From: Pomphorhynchus laevis
Taxonomy: Eukaryota > Acanthocephala > Palaeacanthocephala > Echinorhynchida > Pomphorhynchidae
Length of the DNA: 64,000 bases
Assembly (NCBI GenBank): GCA_012934845.2
Contig: WNNJ02002565.1
Coordinates: forward strand, 84,230 to 148,229
Reading direction: 5' to 3'
Within the stretch, counting starts at the first letter, position 1, and every line of letters starts with the position of its first letter. A program made the translations under genes and the position numbers. Below the pieces are notes generated by a model. It made no database searches and had not been told where the DNA came from. It was given only the letters and a program-made list of their open reading frames with translations. Positions 43,691-55,600 of the stretch are shown piece by piece.

Positions 43691-46600
43691 TCACTCATGT
43701 ATCATGCCTCAAGATTACTTCACCACAAATAGCACTGTTACTTCCCATGTCGTGTGCGATCAAGGTAAACTAAATAAGGGACAATGCCGTGCTTCTACTG
43801 TCAAAATGCATGTATATGACCCTACTATTATAAATCAAAGGGGACTCATTGATGGCGATTCGCAAATCGTTCAGTTAGATATCAGTGACGGTAGCACTTT
43901 CAAGCAGAATATATGTGTACTCGGCAAATCGATTCAAATTATCCCAATATAACGTAAGCAACCAACGAATCATGTAGACAAGTCAAACAGCTGTATTCAC
44001 CTGCTGCTTCGTCCGCATTAACATGTCCGTCTTGTAGTTCTGAATTTCGAGGAAAGGCCCGCAACAAGGATTCTGTTAATCTCATATGTAACTCGCACAA
44101 CGCAGTTGTATCGGATTTCATTTGCCCGCTATGAAAATTTAAAAATTTAACTGCGTCAGGTATTTCAATCCATTTCCGTGTATGCCGTTTAGAAATCACT
44201 TCGATTCGACCTAATGCTCCGACGTCAGTGTCGACAACTAAAGAACCTAAATCGGCTACAATATATTTTATCCGGACCTATTATCAGACGCACTAACGGG
44301 CACGCTATGCGACATTCGTATTCATTTCCGAGGTCGTTTCAAAGGCTAAATCAGCACATGCACATATCTCAAAACGTCTCAAAGGTCAATTACCAATGTT
44401 AAAAATGCAAATTATTCGTTTCAACCTAGGCACTTTCTATACAGGCTCACTCGACCAAATGTAAGCATAGAGACGATGATGTAGTCCGCAGGTCTACACA
44501 AGCTTGCGTTTTGCGTTTTAATCAGACTGAGTCAGTAATTTAAGATCTTTGTAATGATTTAGAACCTAATATCGGTCTCAATGTACAAAATGAAACAACA
44601 TTATGCCTACCGGACCACTTGCTTTGCACTCAACAACCAATGATTTGTTCACCCTCATTAAATACAGACCAACAATGTGTGTGTTCTGACAACACGAGCC
44701 AGCCGATAAAACATCTTCAAGCCGTTCGGTACTGAGTCTCGATAATACGCGTTATAGGATAATGAAATCAAGACTCCGGTTGGTGATTCAGTTCAGTGCG
44801 GCCTTATAACGCAGCAACTCTCAAGCACTATTACTATATATGTATCAAACAGCCGGCTCCGGAACAAGTTCAAGTCGCATCTAGTGAACTTTGTCGATTA
44901 CTTTCAAATAAGGACATCGATTCGACGACCTCGATGAATGTGAAGATTTGTTAAATAATATATCTGATGTGCTGAATGCCGGCTGCAATAGTCTATCACC
45001 TACTACGTCATGCTTTAATCAACAACATGTGTCCCTAACTCAACCCCACCAAATCTACGATATCAATAGTAACCGACTTGGACAATATAACATTGCGGCA
45101 ATAGCTGAACATCTAAACAGTTTAAACATTCAGTTTAATATACATAACAGATTTTGACGTATCATTTCAAGTCTCTTAAATGAGATTGCGTCTCTTGATG
45201 AGCAACACTACGAACTGCTTTTAGATCAATTTTGCACACTTTATACTTCGTACTTTAACGCAGTGGATGACAGGCGTGTACCTAAAAGTAAATCTCTGCT
45301 AGAGACCTTAGGTCTTCATACATTGCAAATCCAACCAAGCGGCAACGACTTACTACGATCAATATCATACTCCATCTACAAGAATCCAACTTGTACGAAG
45401 GAAGTCCGACGAAATATTATCGCCGAAATAAAGAGCGATAAAGCAAAATGGTCACAATTTTTATCGATAAACGATGAAACAACGATTGTCTATTATCGTC
45501 TATTATCAGACTTGGAACAAGGAAGATCAATTTACGGTATCTCACTATTGCAAATAGCAGCAGAAGCATACCAATCGATTTTTAAAGTCATTTGCTCTAC
45601 TGCGGAACAAGATATGATATATGCGCCGATATCACCAAAATCGAATTCGGCCAGGATTTGTTTCCTATGAGTTTCGTAGAGTAACCGAACAGTTCCAGGC
45701 GTCCCCCGCAAAGCTGTCACGCAAACAGATTATAATAAGCTAACCCAACAGCGCAATAGATCACTGGATCTTGTTTTCGCCTCCTAGGATTTCATCAGCT
45801 ACCTTCCGAGTGTTACAGAAGTACAATGTCAAATCGAGATAGGCGACATTGAAACTTACTTCCGCCAATTGATAACGCATCCGAACGATTACGTGAGCGA
45901 TGAAACACATATCAAAGGTTACATCATCTGTCTCTTAATAAAAATTGCGGTGAAAACAATCCAATTGTACAAAATGCCGATGTTCGATCTGTACCCAAGG
46001 GAATGACTGTAACTAGTTCTCCTTGCCCTGACCAGACGACACTAACAAAGATATATCGATACGACAAGAATTTAGACATTCCTACAAAAAAATATAAATA
46101 TGTCTCTGCATATCAAATGCATGGAGAACAAACAAAAGTATTTTATTGCCGAAATCCGGCAAGTTTCAAGCGAAAACAAAAGATGATTCAACGACATGGG
46201 ATATCAACAACTACAGGCCGATAACAATATTTAGCATTCTATGTCGCATTTGGTATTTAGGACTGTCATTAAGTCCAGCAAAATGTATAACTACTGGTGT
46301 CGATTTCGTACAAGGGCACAAAGGCATCAGACCGCAATGGTAATTTCGATCAACAACGTCACTGTCCCGACAAGTGTCGACGAGAAGCATATCAGGTATC
46401 TTGGGTAAGCACCGTTTGCTTTCACGTCGATGGACAGTATGTTACGTGCTTTATCAGATCATCTATATTTATTACGGTCTGCCCAATTGTCTTCAACACG
46501 AATAGTTCATTTGTTCAATGATTTCTGCTTCCCAAACTGCTTGCAACAGTGTTTGAACTCAAACCTCTCAATAGCGAGTTTATAATCCATTGATAACTAC

Positions 46601-47541
46601 ATCAGAACACAAGTCAAAATCACTCTAATAATCCCAAACTACGTAAACAACGGTTTCGTTCACCTAAAATCTTTGAACATTTGAAGGGCTATTTCAGACA
46701 GTTCTCAATCGGGCCGTAATTAGCGAACTAACGGCAGCAAAAAAAGCAATTCGTGCAGTGTTTGACGGAAACTTGTCATGCAAAGACAATTGCGTATGGT
46801 CTCTAAGTGAGATATCGAGGCTAGCTTCCACATAGGCACTGGGTATTGATTTGATGACAAATAAGCATGGACCACCAAGCTCAATGCTCAGCTATAGTTA
46901 CAGCTCGAAACCCCATCACATATTTGTGAAGCTGTAGCTATCAAGATTGAACATACATCCGACAAGAACTGTATTGCAGCGCATTGAAAAATTTAGACGC
47001 GTCTCATATCGACATTGCGGACACGAAAGAGACCTGCACGCTGTAAACGGCTCTTCATATATTACACAACCAATGATAAAACAGCATGACTGGATCAAAG
47101 ACAGATTACTATGCACAATAAAACATTCTCGCAACCGAGCCTACACTCTGGAAATAGAACCGATAATACGAGCAGAAAATAACGAATACATCTAACACGA
47201 CTTAATACTCACAGATCACATCAACTCGAAAGCTTACATAATTGATTTTACGGTAGCATAAGAAACAAACTCAAACTCGCTCGACATGTCGCAGATCTTA
47301 AGCAAAATAGGTACAAGCAAATAACCGGGGCCTTCGCAAATATTCATTGTATGCCGCCAGATCGAGTAAGTGTTTTTGCTCTTGTATGCGGTTCGAGTGG
47401 CGCAGCTGCAAAAAATCTCACTGGTAATGTTACAGATATTAGCCTGTCAAAGCACACTGCAGTCAACATACAAATCACAGCGGTAAAGCAAACGCTATGT
47501 GTCTTTAACGCATTTACGCAGAATAGCTTTTCCTGACGACC
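43691..47541 (+). mobile_element. R2 element, family B copy 2, near full length but deleted and broken
   Basis: The N-terminal lead is at 43704-43952. Fingers follow at about 44020-44195 (CPSCSSEFRGKARNKDSV, then ICPL-KFKNLTASGISIHFR), about 44280-44345 and about 44395-44462 (KCKLFVST, LSIQAHSTKC). The linker and pre-RT block (45263-45670) are nearly identical to 18600-18959. RT start text runs to about 46250 (PITIFSILCRI). About 514 bases holding the whole catalytic palm are missing there compared with 19541-20054. Post-RT, knuckle and endonuclease tail follow, including VFALVCGSSGAAAKNL and TLCVFNAFTQNSFS, to a stop at 47536. Many stops are shared with the 18-20 kb copy. Confidence 0.82.
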
Positions 47542-47798
47542 AACGAGAATGATATGCAGAGCAGAGGTAACCAATTAGTTCAAATTTGAAATGTTTTAGG
47601 TTCGCAGAAAATTATACTAAACAACAAACGACTGCAAAGACCTAAAACCGATCAATTGAATCAAAGATAAAATAATAGACTTCGAAGAGGAAATTTGTCT
47701 ACTGAAAAACTTTTATTTTTTTAATTCTGAAATTTTTCAATTGCTACTGCCAATTGCATGTAAACACAAACTTGTTTTGTATTCAAATAAATATTTTC
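47542..47798 (+). other. R2 3' UTR, family B
   Basis: Matches 21240-21474 and 683-931 (ATGATATGCAGAGCAGAGGT, GACTGCAAAGACCTAAAACC). It ends AATAAATATTTTC at the 28S junction. Confidence 0.78.
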
Positions 47799-47847
47799 TA
47801 GCTAAATGCTTCGTCATCTAATTAGTGACGCGCTAATTAGATGACGA
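47799..47847 (+). rRNA. 28S scrap ending in a snap-back inverted repeat
   Basis: TAGCTAAATGCTTCGTCATC and the following bases are 28S downstream of the R2 site up to GTGACGCG (47832). The sequence then folds back: TCGTCATCTAATTAG (47811-47825), spacer TGACGCG, and the exact reverse complement (47833-47847). After that R2-like DNA starts. The normal 205-base 28S piece is therefore replaced by an inverted copy of its first bases. Confidence 0.88.
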
Positions 47848-50800
47848 GCTCAAAGAGTCGAGCTCAAAAGTAAACAAAGAGTCAAGCACAACACTATCTG
47901 CAAAAAACTGTAAAATATCAACCTACAGGTTGTCCAATCCTGTGTCTTATCTGCAATGATGAATTCTGGGCAAAGCGCGACATAGTGATCTTAACAACCA
48001 TCTTGTCCATACTCACAAATGCTCTAAAGTATTATTTGCCTGTCCGATCTGTAAATTTGTGCATAGTTCGGCATCTGGAATATCTACGCATTATCGAGTA
48101 TGCTCAAAAACATTTTAGGACTCAACGCAAATCGACGATTATACAAGTGAAAAACACATAAAATCCACATTTCCTAATACGACTTCCAATGTAATCACCA
48201 CAGATCAAGACTATAATACTGAACAGTATACCTGTGTTGTGTTCTACCCTGCTCTAAAAAATGTCAACAACATGCCCAGTATGTAGGGCTGTCTTGCACG
48301 GCAAATCGCGTTTCCAGATGCTCTCCAACCATTGTCAACTTAACCATCCGCATGCAACCCTACAGTACTGTTGCTCATTCTGCCGTACTTTCCGTACCGA
48401 AAAATCAATATCAATACGTGAACGGAGCTTGATGTAAAAGTAAACTATACTTAGAAATATGGTTTCTACCTCAATTGACTACAGGTTAGAAAGTCCAATT
48501 GTACAACACGTTGAGTCCTGCACAAAATCAGTCTCAGGCCCGGATAACCTCTATCCAGTCGACGTGGACAATAAGTACGACCTGCATTACAACGACAGTC
48601 CTGAAAACGGTTAGCGCATGAACCATCTTACTAACGAATTACAAATAGATGTTGCTCCGTCTCGCCCCAAAATTAATCAGTTACCAATAGGTAATATGCC
48701 TATATTTAATGATCAAGCATGCAAATTGGACTTAATAAGTTGCACGGTCAATATTGGGCGAATTAAAAAGCAATATATCGAAGTGGTCAAAAATAGTTGA
48801 AGTCAACAGACCAATCTATAACTTACTGCGAGTGTGTGAAACAGTTTAAGAGAGGAATTTATGCATCTAGTGAGCTGACAATACGTCTAGCCTCTGAAAC
48901 TTATCAAAGGATTTTTAAACTAATCACATCTACTCCCGAAACTGACATCGTGTTTTGCCCAGATCAAAAGCGGAATAATTCAACATCAATATCTTTCTTG
49001 AGTTTAAACAAAAGCGTATACATGTTACCTTGTGTACCTAAAAACGGAGCAACCTCTAAGAAGCACAAAAACTTGATACGTCGCCGAAGTCGAGCTTTAT
49101 ATTTCTCTAATAAATCCAGGCTTGCAAATGAGTTGTTCAATAATTAAAAAACTATTCCATGCCAGGTAGATCTTGGAACAATGCACTGTCACCATACTAA
49201 TTTACTTGCCAACCCTGATAATCTGCGAAGTGATAAATCCAATGCGAAACGGTCAACGACCCAAAATACGAATCCAACGGACAACGTCGAAAATGGTCAC
49301 ACCAGAAACGTTCATGAGGTTGAGTATATCGAGCCATCCGAAGTCTACAGAATTGTAAGGAAAATGAACAAATCCAGTGCACCTGAACCTGATATGGTAA
49401 CACTGGCACAAATCATACGTTACGACCCTGGACAAGTAATTCTGACTATGATAATGAGCATTTCACTGCAAATGTGCTACCTCCCAATAGTCTGGCGTGA
49501 GAACCGCACAATTCTATCACCAAAAAAAGGTTAGATACAACTAACTGGCAATCTAGCTTTATCAGCAGCATTAGCTGCCGAATCTATCACAAACTAATAC
49601 TAGCGAGACTTAATGAATCAATTCCTGCACCCGGATATCAATTTGCCTTTTGTCAATAAGCAGCTTTGACATGTCTTAAAAGCGTTCGTCTGTTAAAAAG
49701 TTATTCTCAAAATAATAAGCAGCGCATGTAGATGGCATTTATGGATATCAGGGCAGCCATCGATACGCTTAACCACTCAGCAATCCGCGAACGCTTATCA
49801 GAGCTATCATGACCTTCCTACTTGATTGAGTACATATGTAGCAGCTATATCGATGTGACTACAAAAATTCATACCGTCAATGGGACCACTGAGCCTATAT
49901 CAATCGAAATAAGAGTCAAGTAAGGCGACCCTCTTTCATCAAAGTTGTTTGCTCTGTGCTTAAACAAGGCTATGTATAAAGTGAATCCGAACGAACATGG
50001 TTTCGTACATAACCAAACCAGAATAGCACATATAGCATATGCCGATGACTTGGTTCTTATGGCGAACACCCAGCAAAAATTGCAATATAGCCTGGACTTA
50101 ATCATCGAAAACCTGAAACCAATTGGTCTCAATTTCAATGCCTCGAAATGTATAACAACTGGTCAAGACTACGTAAATGGAAAGAGAATACCTTCCTCTA
50201 GTCTTTTCTTAATTATAGGAAACGACCATATACCAATTGCGAGTGAACGCAATGAAGTAAATTATATGGGTCTAGATCCCTTTGATAGACTTGACCAACA
50301 TACGTTCTATCTACTTCGTTCACCAGAAATCTCGCCAACACAAATAGTCCATCTAATGAATGACTAATACTTACCTTCCATTTTATACGAGTGCCAAGCC
50401 AGCAACCTATCAGTTACAGCTTTAAAAACAATCGATAGTGCCGTGCGAAGCAGAGTAAAAAAATCCTTAAACTGTTGGCATACATTAACAATGGCTTCAT
50501 TCATATGCCGCCATCAATATCCGGATATGGATTAAGGTGATATGGAATATTACCACATATGGATTAAGCTTATCTTACCTAGGCTGTCTCTCTTACCCAC
50601 AAGAAATGTTCTTCAGGAAATCGACAAGAAGCGCAGCGTAGAATGTCGGAACTGCAAGAATAAGAGAGAAACAAACATGCATGCCGTCAACGTATGCAAC
50701 TACATAACCGAACCTATGATAAAGCGCCACAATCGCGTAAGAGACCACCTTATATATGCTTTGAAAATGAAGTATCAAGGCGGGGCAAGCGTATATTGTG

Positions 50801-51062
50801 AACCTCGAATTCTGACAGCGGAAAATGCATATTTGCAACCAGATGTCATAATACAAAACTTTCACAAAGGAACGTTGCATATAATGGATTTTGCTGTCGG
50901 TTTCGAAACTGATAAACAATCACTAAACAAAATAGTCTTACAAAAACTAATTAAATACCGTCAGCTAGTCATACCATGCTCTATAAAATATAGAGTAAAC
51001 GAGAAGGATATTCACGTGACATCGGTAGTTGTAGGCTCTCGTGGTTGTCAATCCTTATCTTA
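47848..51062 (+). mobile_element. R2 element, family E, with four fingers, RT and intact endonuclease
   Basis: Finger pieces appear near 47940-48120 (LNNHLVHTHKCSKVLFACPI, SASGISTHYRVC) and 48262-48425 (CPVCRAVLHGKSRFQMLSNH, then YCCSFCRTF). Linker stretches follow at 48618-48800. The pre-RT block is at 48797-49147 (RRRSRALYFSNKSRLANEL) and the RT start at 49320-49534 (VYRIVRKMNKSSAPEPDMVT, VIWREN-like). Palm text includes MDIRAAIDTLNHSAI near 49745. The catalytic HIAYADDLVLMANT lies near 50028-50069 inside open stretch 49945-50367. The endonuclease is described separately. Stops and shifts interrupt the rest. Confidence 0.8.
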
Positions 51063-51063
51063 A
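50542..51063 (+). CDS. R2 CCHC knuckle and endonuclease domain, open 173 aa
   Basis: This is the C-terminal domain of the 47.8-51 kb element. The knuckle is C35-x2-C38-x8-H47-x4-C52 (CRNCKNKRETNMHAVNVC). The catalytic residues are PD at 100-101, D116 in LHIMDFAVGFE and E122. The LSLLPTRNVL pattern precedes the knuckle as in other R2 proteins. It ends at TAA 51061-51063, inside the GSRG loop region (VVVGSRGCQSLS). The usual C-terminal AEQ...F segment lies downstream out of frame (about 51115-51180), so it is truncated. Confidence 0.78.
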   Translation: MEYYHIWIKLILPRLSLLPTRNVLQEIDKKRSVECRNCKNKRETNMHAVNVCNYITEPMIKRHNRVRDHLIYALKMKYQGGASVYCEPRILTAENAYLQPDVIIQNFHKGTLHIMDFAVGFETDKQSLNKIVLQKLIKYRQLVIPCSIKYRVNEKDIHVTSVVVGSRGCQSLS

Positions 51064-51370
51064 TTAACCAACCTCGAATCTTTGGGAATTAGAAAGCATA
51101 CAGCTGGATGAATGGAAACGACAAGCGCGGACAAATTTTATGCGTCTTTACCGCATTCAATGGACAAAACTACAGCTGGAAGCTGAAATCTCAACGCAGA
51201 AAGGTATGTTTCAATAACACGGATAACAATATGCAACCAGAAGTTTGCAGGAATTCATTGCACTAATTTGGAAGATTACTGCAAATGCTTGACCTATTTT
51301 ACTTTTTGACTCATTTCTTTTTTTTGTGATTTACCGTTCACTGTAAACTTTTGTTCGAACAAATTTTGTC
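51064..51370 (+). other. R2 C-terminal remnant and 3' UTR, family E
   Basis: Out-of-frame remains of the C-terminal end (TAFNGQNYSWKLKSQRRK near 51150-51203) are followed by an AT-rich UTR. It ends GAACAAATTTTGTC at 28S TAGCCAAATGCC (51371). Confidence 0.65.
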
Positions 51371-51401
<31 letters not shown>

Positions 51402-51577
51402 AAGCTGGAATGGATCTATGAGATTTCCGCTGTCCTTGTCTAGAGCCCAATGAAACCACAACCAAAAAAACCGGCTTCGAATCAGACGACGGGGAAAGAA
51501 AACCCTGTTGAGCATGACTATAGTCAGTCATTGTGAAGAAACATAAGATATGTAGGATATTTGGTACCTAAAGAACA
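51371..51577 (+). rRNA. 28S rRNA fragment, downstream of the R2 site
   Basis: TAGCCAAATGCCTCGTCATC and the downstream 28S blocks, more diverged than the 37.7/39.4 kb copies (for example GACAAGCTGGAATGGATC in place of GACGCGCATGAATGG). Confidence 0.88.
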
Positions 51578-51644
51578 ATATGAACAATAAAAATTTTCTT
51601 ATTAAACTAGTTTCAGAATTTTAATTTTTAATCCCGAATTGTCT

Positions 51645-51815
51645 GGATTCAGGATACTGGACAAGAAGAATCTAACTGTTTGATAAAAACAGAGCATTGC
51701 GATAGCCGTCAACAATGTTGACGCACTGGGATTTCGGCCCAGTGCTCAGAAGGTTAAAGTAGCGAAATCTAAACAAGCGCGGGTAAACGGCGGAAGTAAC
51801 AATGACTATCTCGAG
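51645..51815 (+). rRNA. 28S rRNA fragment, upstream of the R2 site
   Basis: GGATACTGGACAAGAAGAAT, GGGATTTCGGCCCAGTGCTC and ACAAGCGCGGGTAAACGGCG are all clear. It ends ATCTCGA at 51815, directly followed by the R2 5' leader GGGAGACCACCTTGACGTGG. This is the only place where a 5' leader meets the target half-site cleanly. Confidence 0.9.
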
Positions 51816-54354
51816 GGAGACCACCTTGACGTGGTGAGAAAGCTTTTGGGCCATAATGATTGTGTTAGCTAGATCAACGCAACGCTTACACAATCCGGTT
51901 GCTAAGCAGTGCGGCAAATCCAAACATGTTGAGAAGGTAGTACATGAGTGGCCAGACTAAGTGTCTCTATTCTCTAGGAGGGGCAGCAGCGTCTTGAAGA
52001 ATTACTCACTGCGAGAAAAAACAATGCAATGGACGACTATTACAACGATAACATTGCATCCGAGGAGGGAAGTCAGTCATCAACAGCTGTAAATCCGACC
52101 GAAAATGACGATACGCACCTCAACTTGCAAGGAAGGTGCGTACCAGAAGATGGCGGCTTTTTACTTCTGGCGGTGGCTGATGAAACTTCTCACTCTCAAG
52201 CAACGATGGCGACTGACATCAGTACACCGTGGGTATCCGACTACGAACAAAGAAATTGTAGAATTCATCACAGGATTGTGCTTTCCATATTACGTCAGAA
52301 TGTTGATGTTCCAGATTCCCAATTTGCCTTCTCAAACTTTTCCACGTCGCTATGCATAAAGGCGGTCCAACTGCTTAGAAATTATGCAGTCAGGCACCAG
52401 CAGAGACAATACATGGCGTTTCTTGATGTTCGAAGTGCCTTTGACACTCTTAATCAATCTTGCATTAGCAGCATATTAAAAAAGCGCGGATGTCCGGAAT
52501 ACATCGTCTCTTATATTCTTGACAGCTATAGAAACTCTTCGACGTATTTTGCTACTGCGCAAGGCACGACAGACAATTTTTCACAATGCAAAAATTACGC
52601 AAAACGATTGTCTGTAAGCCCAGATAGCAACGTATCAGGCTAAGTCATTGGCAAGATGGCTATTGCGGCCAGCGTTGAAAATAACCTTGTGATGACCTAT
52701 CCTGCTTAAAGACCTTGCGTGTGCATGCATTGCGAGCATGCATTCATGAGTAGTATAACTACTCTAAAATCTGATCACATTGAATTGAAGAGTACAGCAT
52801 CGAAAATTACAGTATGATTGTAGAAGATCCAATAGCTTTAGAAACCATAGGCTTGATAGTATGAGAAGGCATGCAAAAACTTGTATCGATAACTGCTACT
52901 ATCAAGACCAGACTACCAATCTGCAGAAACTTCGAAACTCATTGATAATATCAAGGTTGAGTGCAAAAGCGATCGAGCAGATGATGCTCACATATCGCAA
53001 GAGCACTTAAAAGTGCAAGTACGAAGGGATGGAGACAACACTCCGACAGCACAGAGTGAACTTTCAATTAGACATTCGTGTCGGACGTATGATACTGCCC
53101 CTAATAGTGACGAATGCAGAAATACAGTAGCAGCTACTGTAAATTACGACCCACCCTGGGCATCACGCAGAATTACTGCTGAAGTTAATGATGCTATTGA
53201 GACGTGCGATATATTAGATACATTGTACGAAACGTCAGGCATAACAAGACAAAGCAGGTATATCAGATGGGCAGACAACGAGGAAGACACAACGAGGATC
53301 GATCAGCCGTTTAATATAGCTCAGTTCAAGCAGCTGAGGAACTCGAACAAGCGATCAACGAGGAACGAACACATCCAAGATTTGTGGCTTTTTAGATATC
53401 ATCAAAAGTGCAGTGACATCGCCTTCAGCAGTTAAGACTCGGTATAGTCCCCATTAAGCAAGGTGCAGATCAACCATCTGTTACATCGAAAGGTACACAG
53501 AATAGTGGAGGACGATTCGCTCCAGAAGACGATTTCTATGAGTTCGTGTCTAGGACCGTATTCCAAATGATGATGAGTCGTATGAAACAGCGTTCTTTCG
53601 CGATTGTAGATCTCGTAAACGTTAGTCTACTACGAAGATATGATTCCGAATTAGTGGTACTCACAGTAATCACAAACGCATGTCTTAAAGCAGGATACAT
53701 GCCCAACGCGTAAGGCGAACACAGAAGCTCGCGCTACGCGAACTTCTGTGTTCGATGATGACGAACTACAAATTGAGGCTGCACGTAAATTCGACCATTG
53801 GCGTTCAGTAATGAGTTTTACTATGCTAGCAAGAATCTAGCATTTCTAAACATAAAATCTGCCTTTGATTACTTGGATCACTCGGCATTAAACAAGGCTC
53901 TAGTAGACGTGAAATGCACTGATTTCATGATACGCAATCTCAAGGGTAGTTACACAGAATGCCGAACGATTTTCAAAGCAAGACAGGAAAAATCAGCATA
54001 GCGAGAGGTGTGAAACAAGTTGACTAGTTCTCAGTGTTCTTATTTGCTTTGCGATAGATTCAATGCTCGCCCAGTTTAATTCAAAGAAACATGGATTTCA
54101 GCATCAAAGCATCGAAATGACTCACATCGCATATGCGGACGATATTGTGCTATTCGGCAATGATCCAACCCGTGTAAATGCTGCTATAAGTATGTTAATT
54201 GAAAGTCTGAGGCCATTTGGGCTAACATTTCAAGCAACAAAGTGCCAGTCGTTTGGAAAAACGTTCCCTCAGGGCAGGGGGAAGGAGGTGCAGTCTCCAT
54301 TTGCACGGATTGGAGATGTATACCGTTGTTGACAAGGGATGCACCCCTACAATA
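51816..54354 (+). mobile_element. Chimeric R2 element (family A with an inserted family B RT segment)
   Basis: The 5' leader (51816-51942) and N-terminal lead match 56094-56520. From 52257 to about 52575 the DNA is identical by eye to 54824-55142, an RT segment with motif A (FLDVRSAFDTLNQS). At about 52576 it returns to family A, entering the zinc-finger region as at 56770. The open stretch 52029-52643 (204 aa) reads through both joints. 52581-53837 is then a near-identical copy of 56775-58031. About 147 bases are missing at 53837/53838 compared with 58 kb, at a shared ATC. RT remnants run to 54354 (HIAYADDIVLFGND), with the shared disabling change GVKQVD-stop near 54010. There the sequence switches to a family B pre-RT block. 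Confidence 0.82.
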
Positions 54355-55600
54355 TAGGCTAGCGGAGAAAGTTTTGGGTGGCGAAAACAACCAGCAATGT
54401 CCAATCGAGATAAGAGACATCGAGACTCACTTCCGCCAGTTGCTAGCTAATCCAAACAGTGACGCAAGCAAGATATGCCAGTTTATGCGTACATCATCTG
54501 AGACTTTCGGCAACGATGTCAATGAATACATTCCTATTGTACAAGCTGCCGACGTGCGATCTGTAATCAAGGGGATGACTGTCACTACTTCTCCTGGACC
54601 TGATCAAACAACATAATCACAGATATACCGATATGACAGGAATTTTGAAATCATTACGGTTATAATAAATATGTCTTTACATTGTGGACACATGCCAAAT
54701 GCATGGAGAATGAACAAAAGTATTATACTACCGAAATCTGGCAAGTTCCAATCTATGACAGACAATAATTCTGTGACTATGGATATCAACAACTACAGAC
54801 CCATAACAATATCTAGCATCCTATGTAGAATTCATCACAGGATTGTGCTTTCCATATTACGTCAGAATGTTGATGTTCCAGATTCCCAATTTGCCTTCTC
54901 AAACTTTTCCACGTCGCTATGCATAAAGGCGGTCCAACTGCTTAGAAATTATGCAGTCAGGCACCAGCAGAGACAATACATGGCGTTTCTTGATGTTCGA
55001 AGTGCCTTTGACACTCTTAATCAATCTTGCATTAGCAGCATATTAAAAAAGCGCGGATGTCCGGAATACATCGTCTCTTATATTCTTGACAGCTATAGAA
55101 ACTCTTCGACGTATTTTGCTACTGCGCAAGGCACGACAGACAATATTCCCATTCGCAACGGGGTCAAGCAAGGAGATCCGCTGTCAACGTTTATCTTCGC
55201 CATCTGCTTAAGTGAAGCGACTCGAGAGCTGCAACCAGAGCAACACGGCTTCCTTCACAAATCAGTGAGTATATCTCACTTGGCATATGCCGATGACTTA
55301 GTCATAGTGGCTAACACAGTAAGGAAGCTTCAAGCTGCAATCGATCATATTGTACCTAGATTAGCGTCATTGGGACTGTCTCTGAGTCCGGCAAAATGTA
55401 TGACTACCGGTGTAAATTTCGTACAAGGATACAAGAAACTTCAAACTGAGTCCGTGATTTCAATCAACAACTTCGCCGTTCCGGCCAGTGTAGACCAGAA
55501 GCACATCAAGTATCTTAGTAGAACACCGTTTGCTCGCAATTCGATGAACAGTATTCTAAATGGATTATCGAATCAGATATATTTATTGCATCTTTAACGC
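54355..55600 (+). pseudogene. R2 pre-RT and reverse transcriptase, family B, lacking endonuclease
   Basis: It enters at RLAEKVLGGENNQQCPIEIR inside a family A thumb codon run. A pre-RT block follows (DIETHFRQLLANPNSD, ADVRSVIKGMTVTTSPGPDQ) with a stop at 54614. The open RT ORF begins at 54671 (listed separately). After 55590 it jumps directly to the C-terminal tail/3' UTR (CATCTTTAACGCATTTACGC, compare 47505), so the knuckle and endonuclease, roughly 1 kb, are deleted. Confidence 0.82.
54671..55597 (+). CDS. Best preserved R2 reverse transcriptase domain, 308 aa
   Basis: An uninterrupted RT domain of the R2 type. In order: MPNAWRMNKSIILPKSGKF (8-26), NYRPITISSILCRI (41-54), DSQFAFSNFSTSLCIKAV (71-88), palm motif A FLDVRSAFDTLNQS with catalytic D108, motif B GVKQGDPLSTFIFAI (164-178), and motif C AYADDLVIVAN with YADD at 206-209. 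LGLSLSPAKCMTTGVNF and the start of the thumb follow. All catalytic residues are present. The first Met is inside the domain because the frame is stopped upstream at 54614, so this is not a natural start. It cannot be mobile alone since it lacks fingers and endonuclease. Confidence 0.85.
   Translation: MSLHCGHMPNAWRMNKSIILPKSGKFQSMTDNNSVTMDINNYRPITISSILCRIHHRIVLSILRQNVDVPDSQFAFSNFSTSLCIKAVQLLRNYAVRHQQRQYMAFLDVRSAFDTLNQSCISSILKKRGCPEYIVSYILDSYRNSSTYFATAQGTTDNIPIRNGVKQGDPLSTFIFAICLSEATRELQPEQHGFLHKSVSISHLAYADDLVIVANTVRKLQAAIDHIVPRLASLGLSLSPAKCMTTGVNFVQGYKKLQTESVISINNFAVPASVDQKHIKYLSRTPFARNSMNSILNGLSNQIYLLHL

Noticed and set aside
47811..47847. Bacterial-type terminator or CRISPR repeat (hairpins here and at 24748, 61706)
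   Set aside because: The context is eukaryotic TE and rRNA DNA. The arms are exact copies of adjacent element sequence, and there is no regular spacing of repeats.
54184..54420. Minus-strand open stretches opposite the family A RT (also 58525-58725 and 63721-63921)
   Set aside because: They are shadows of the RT on the + strand, repeated because the DNA is duplicated.
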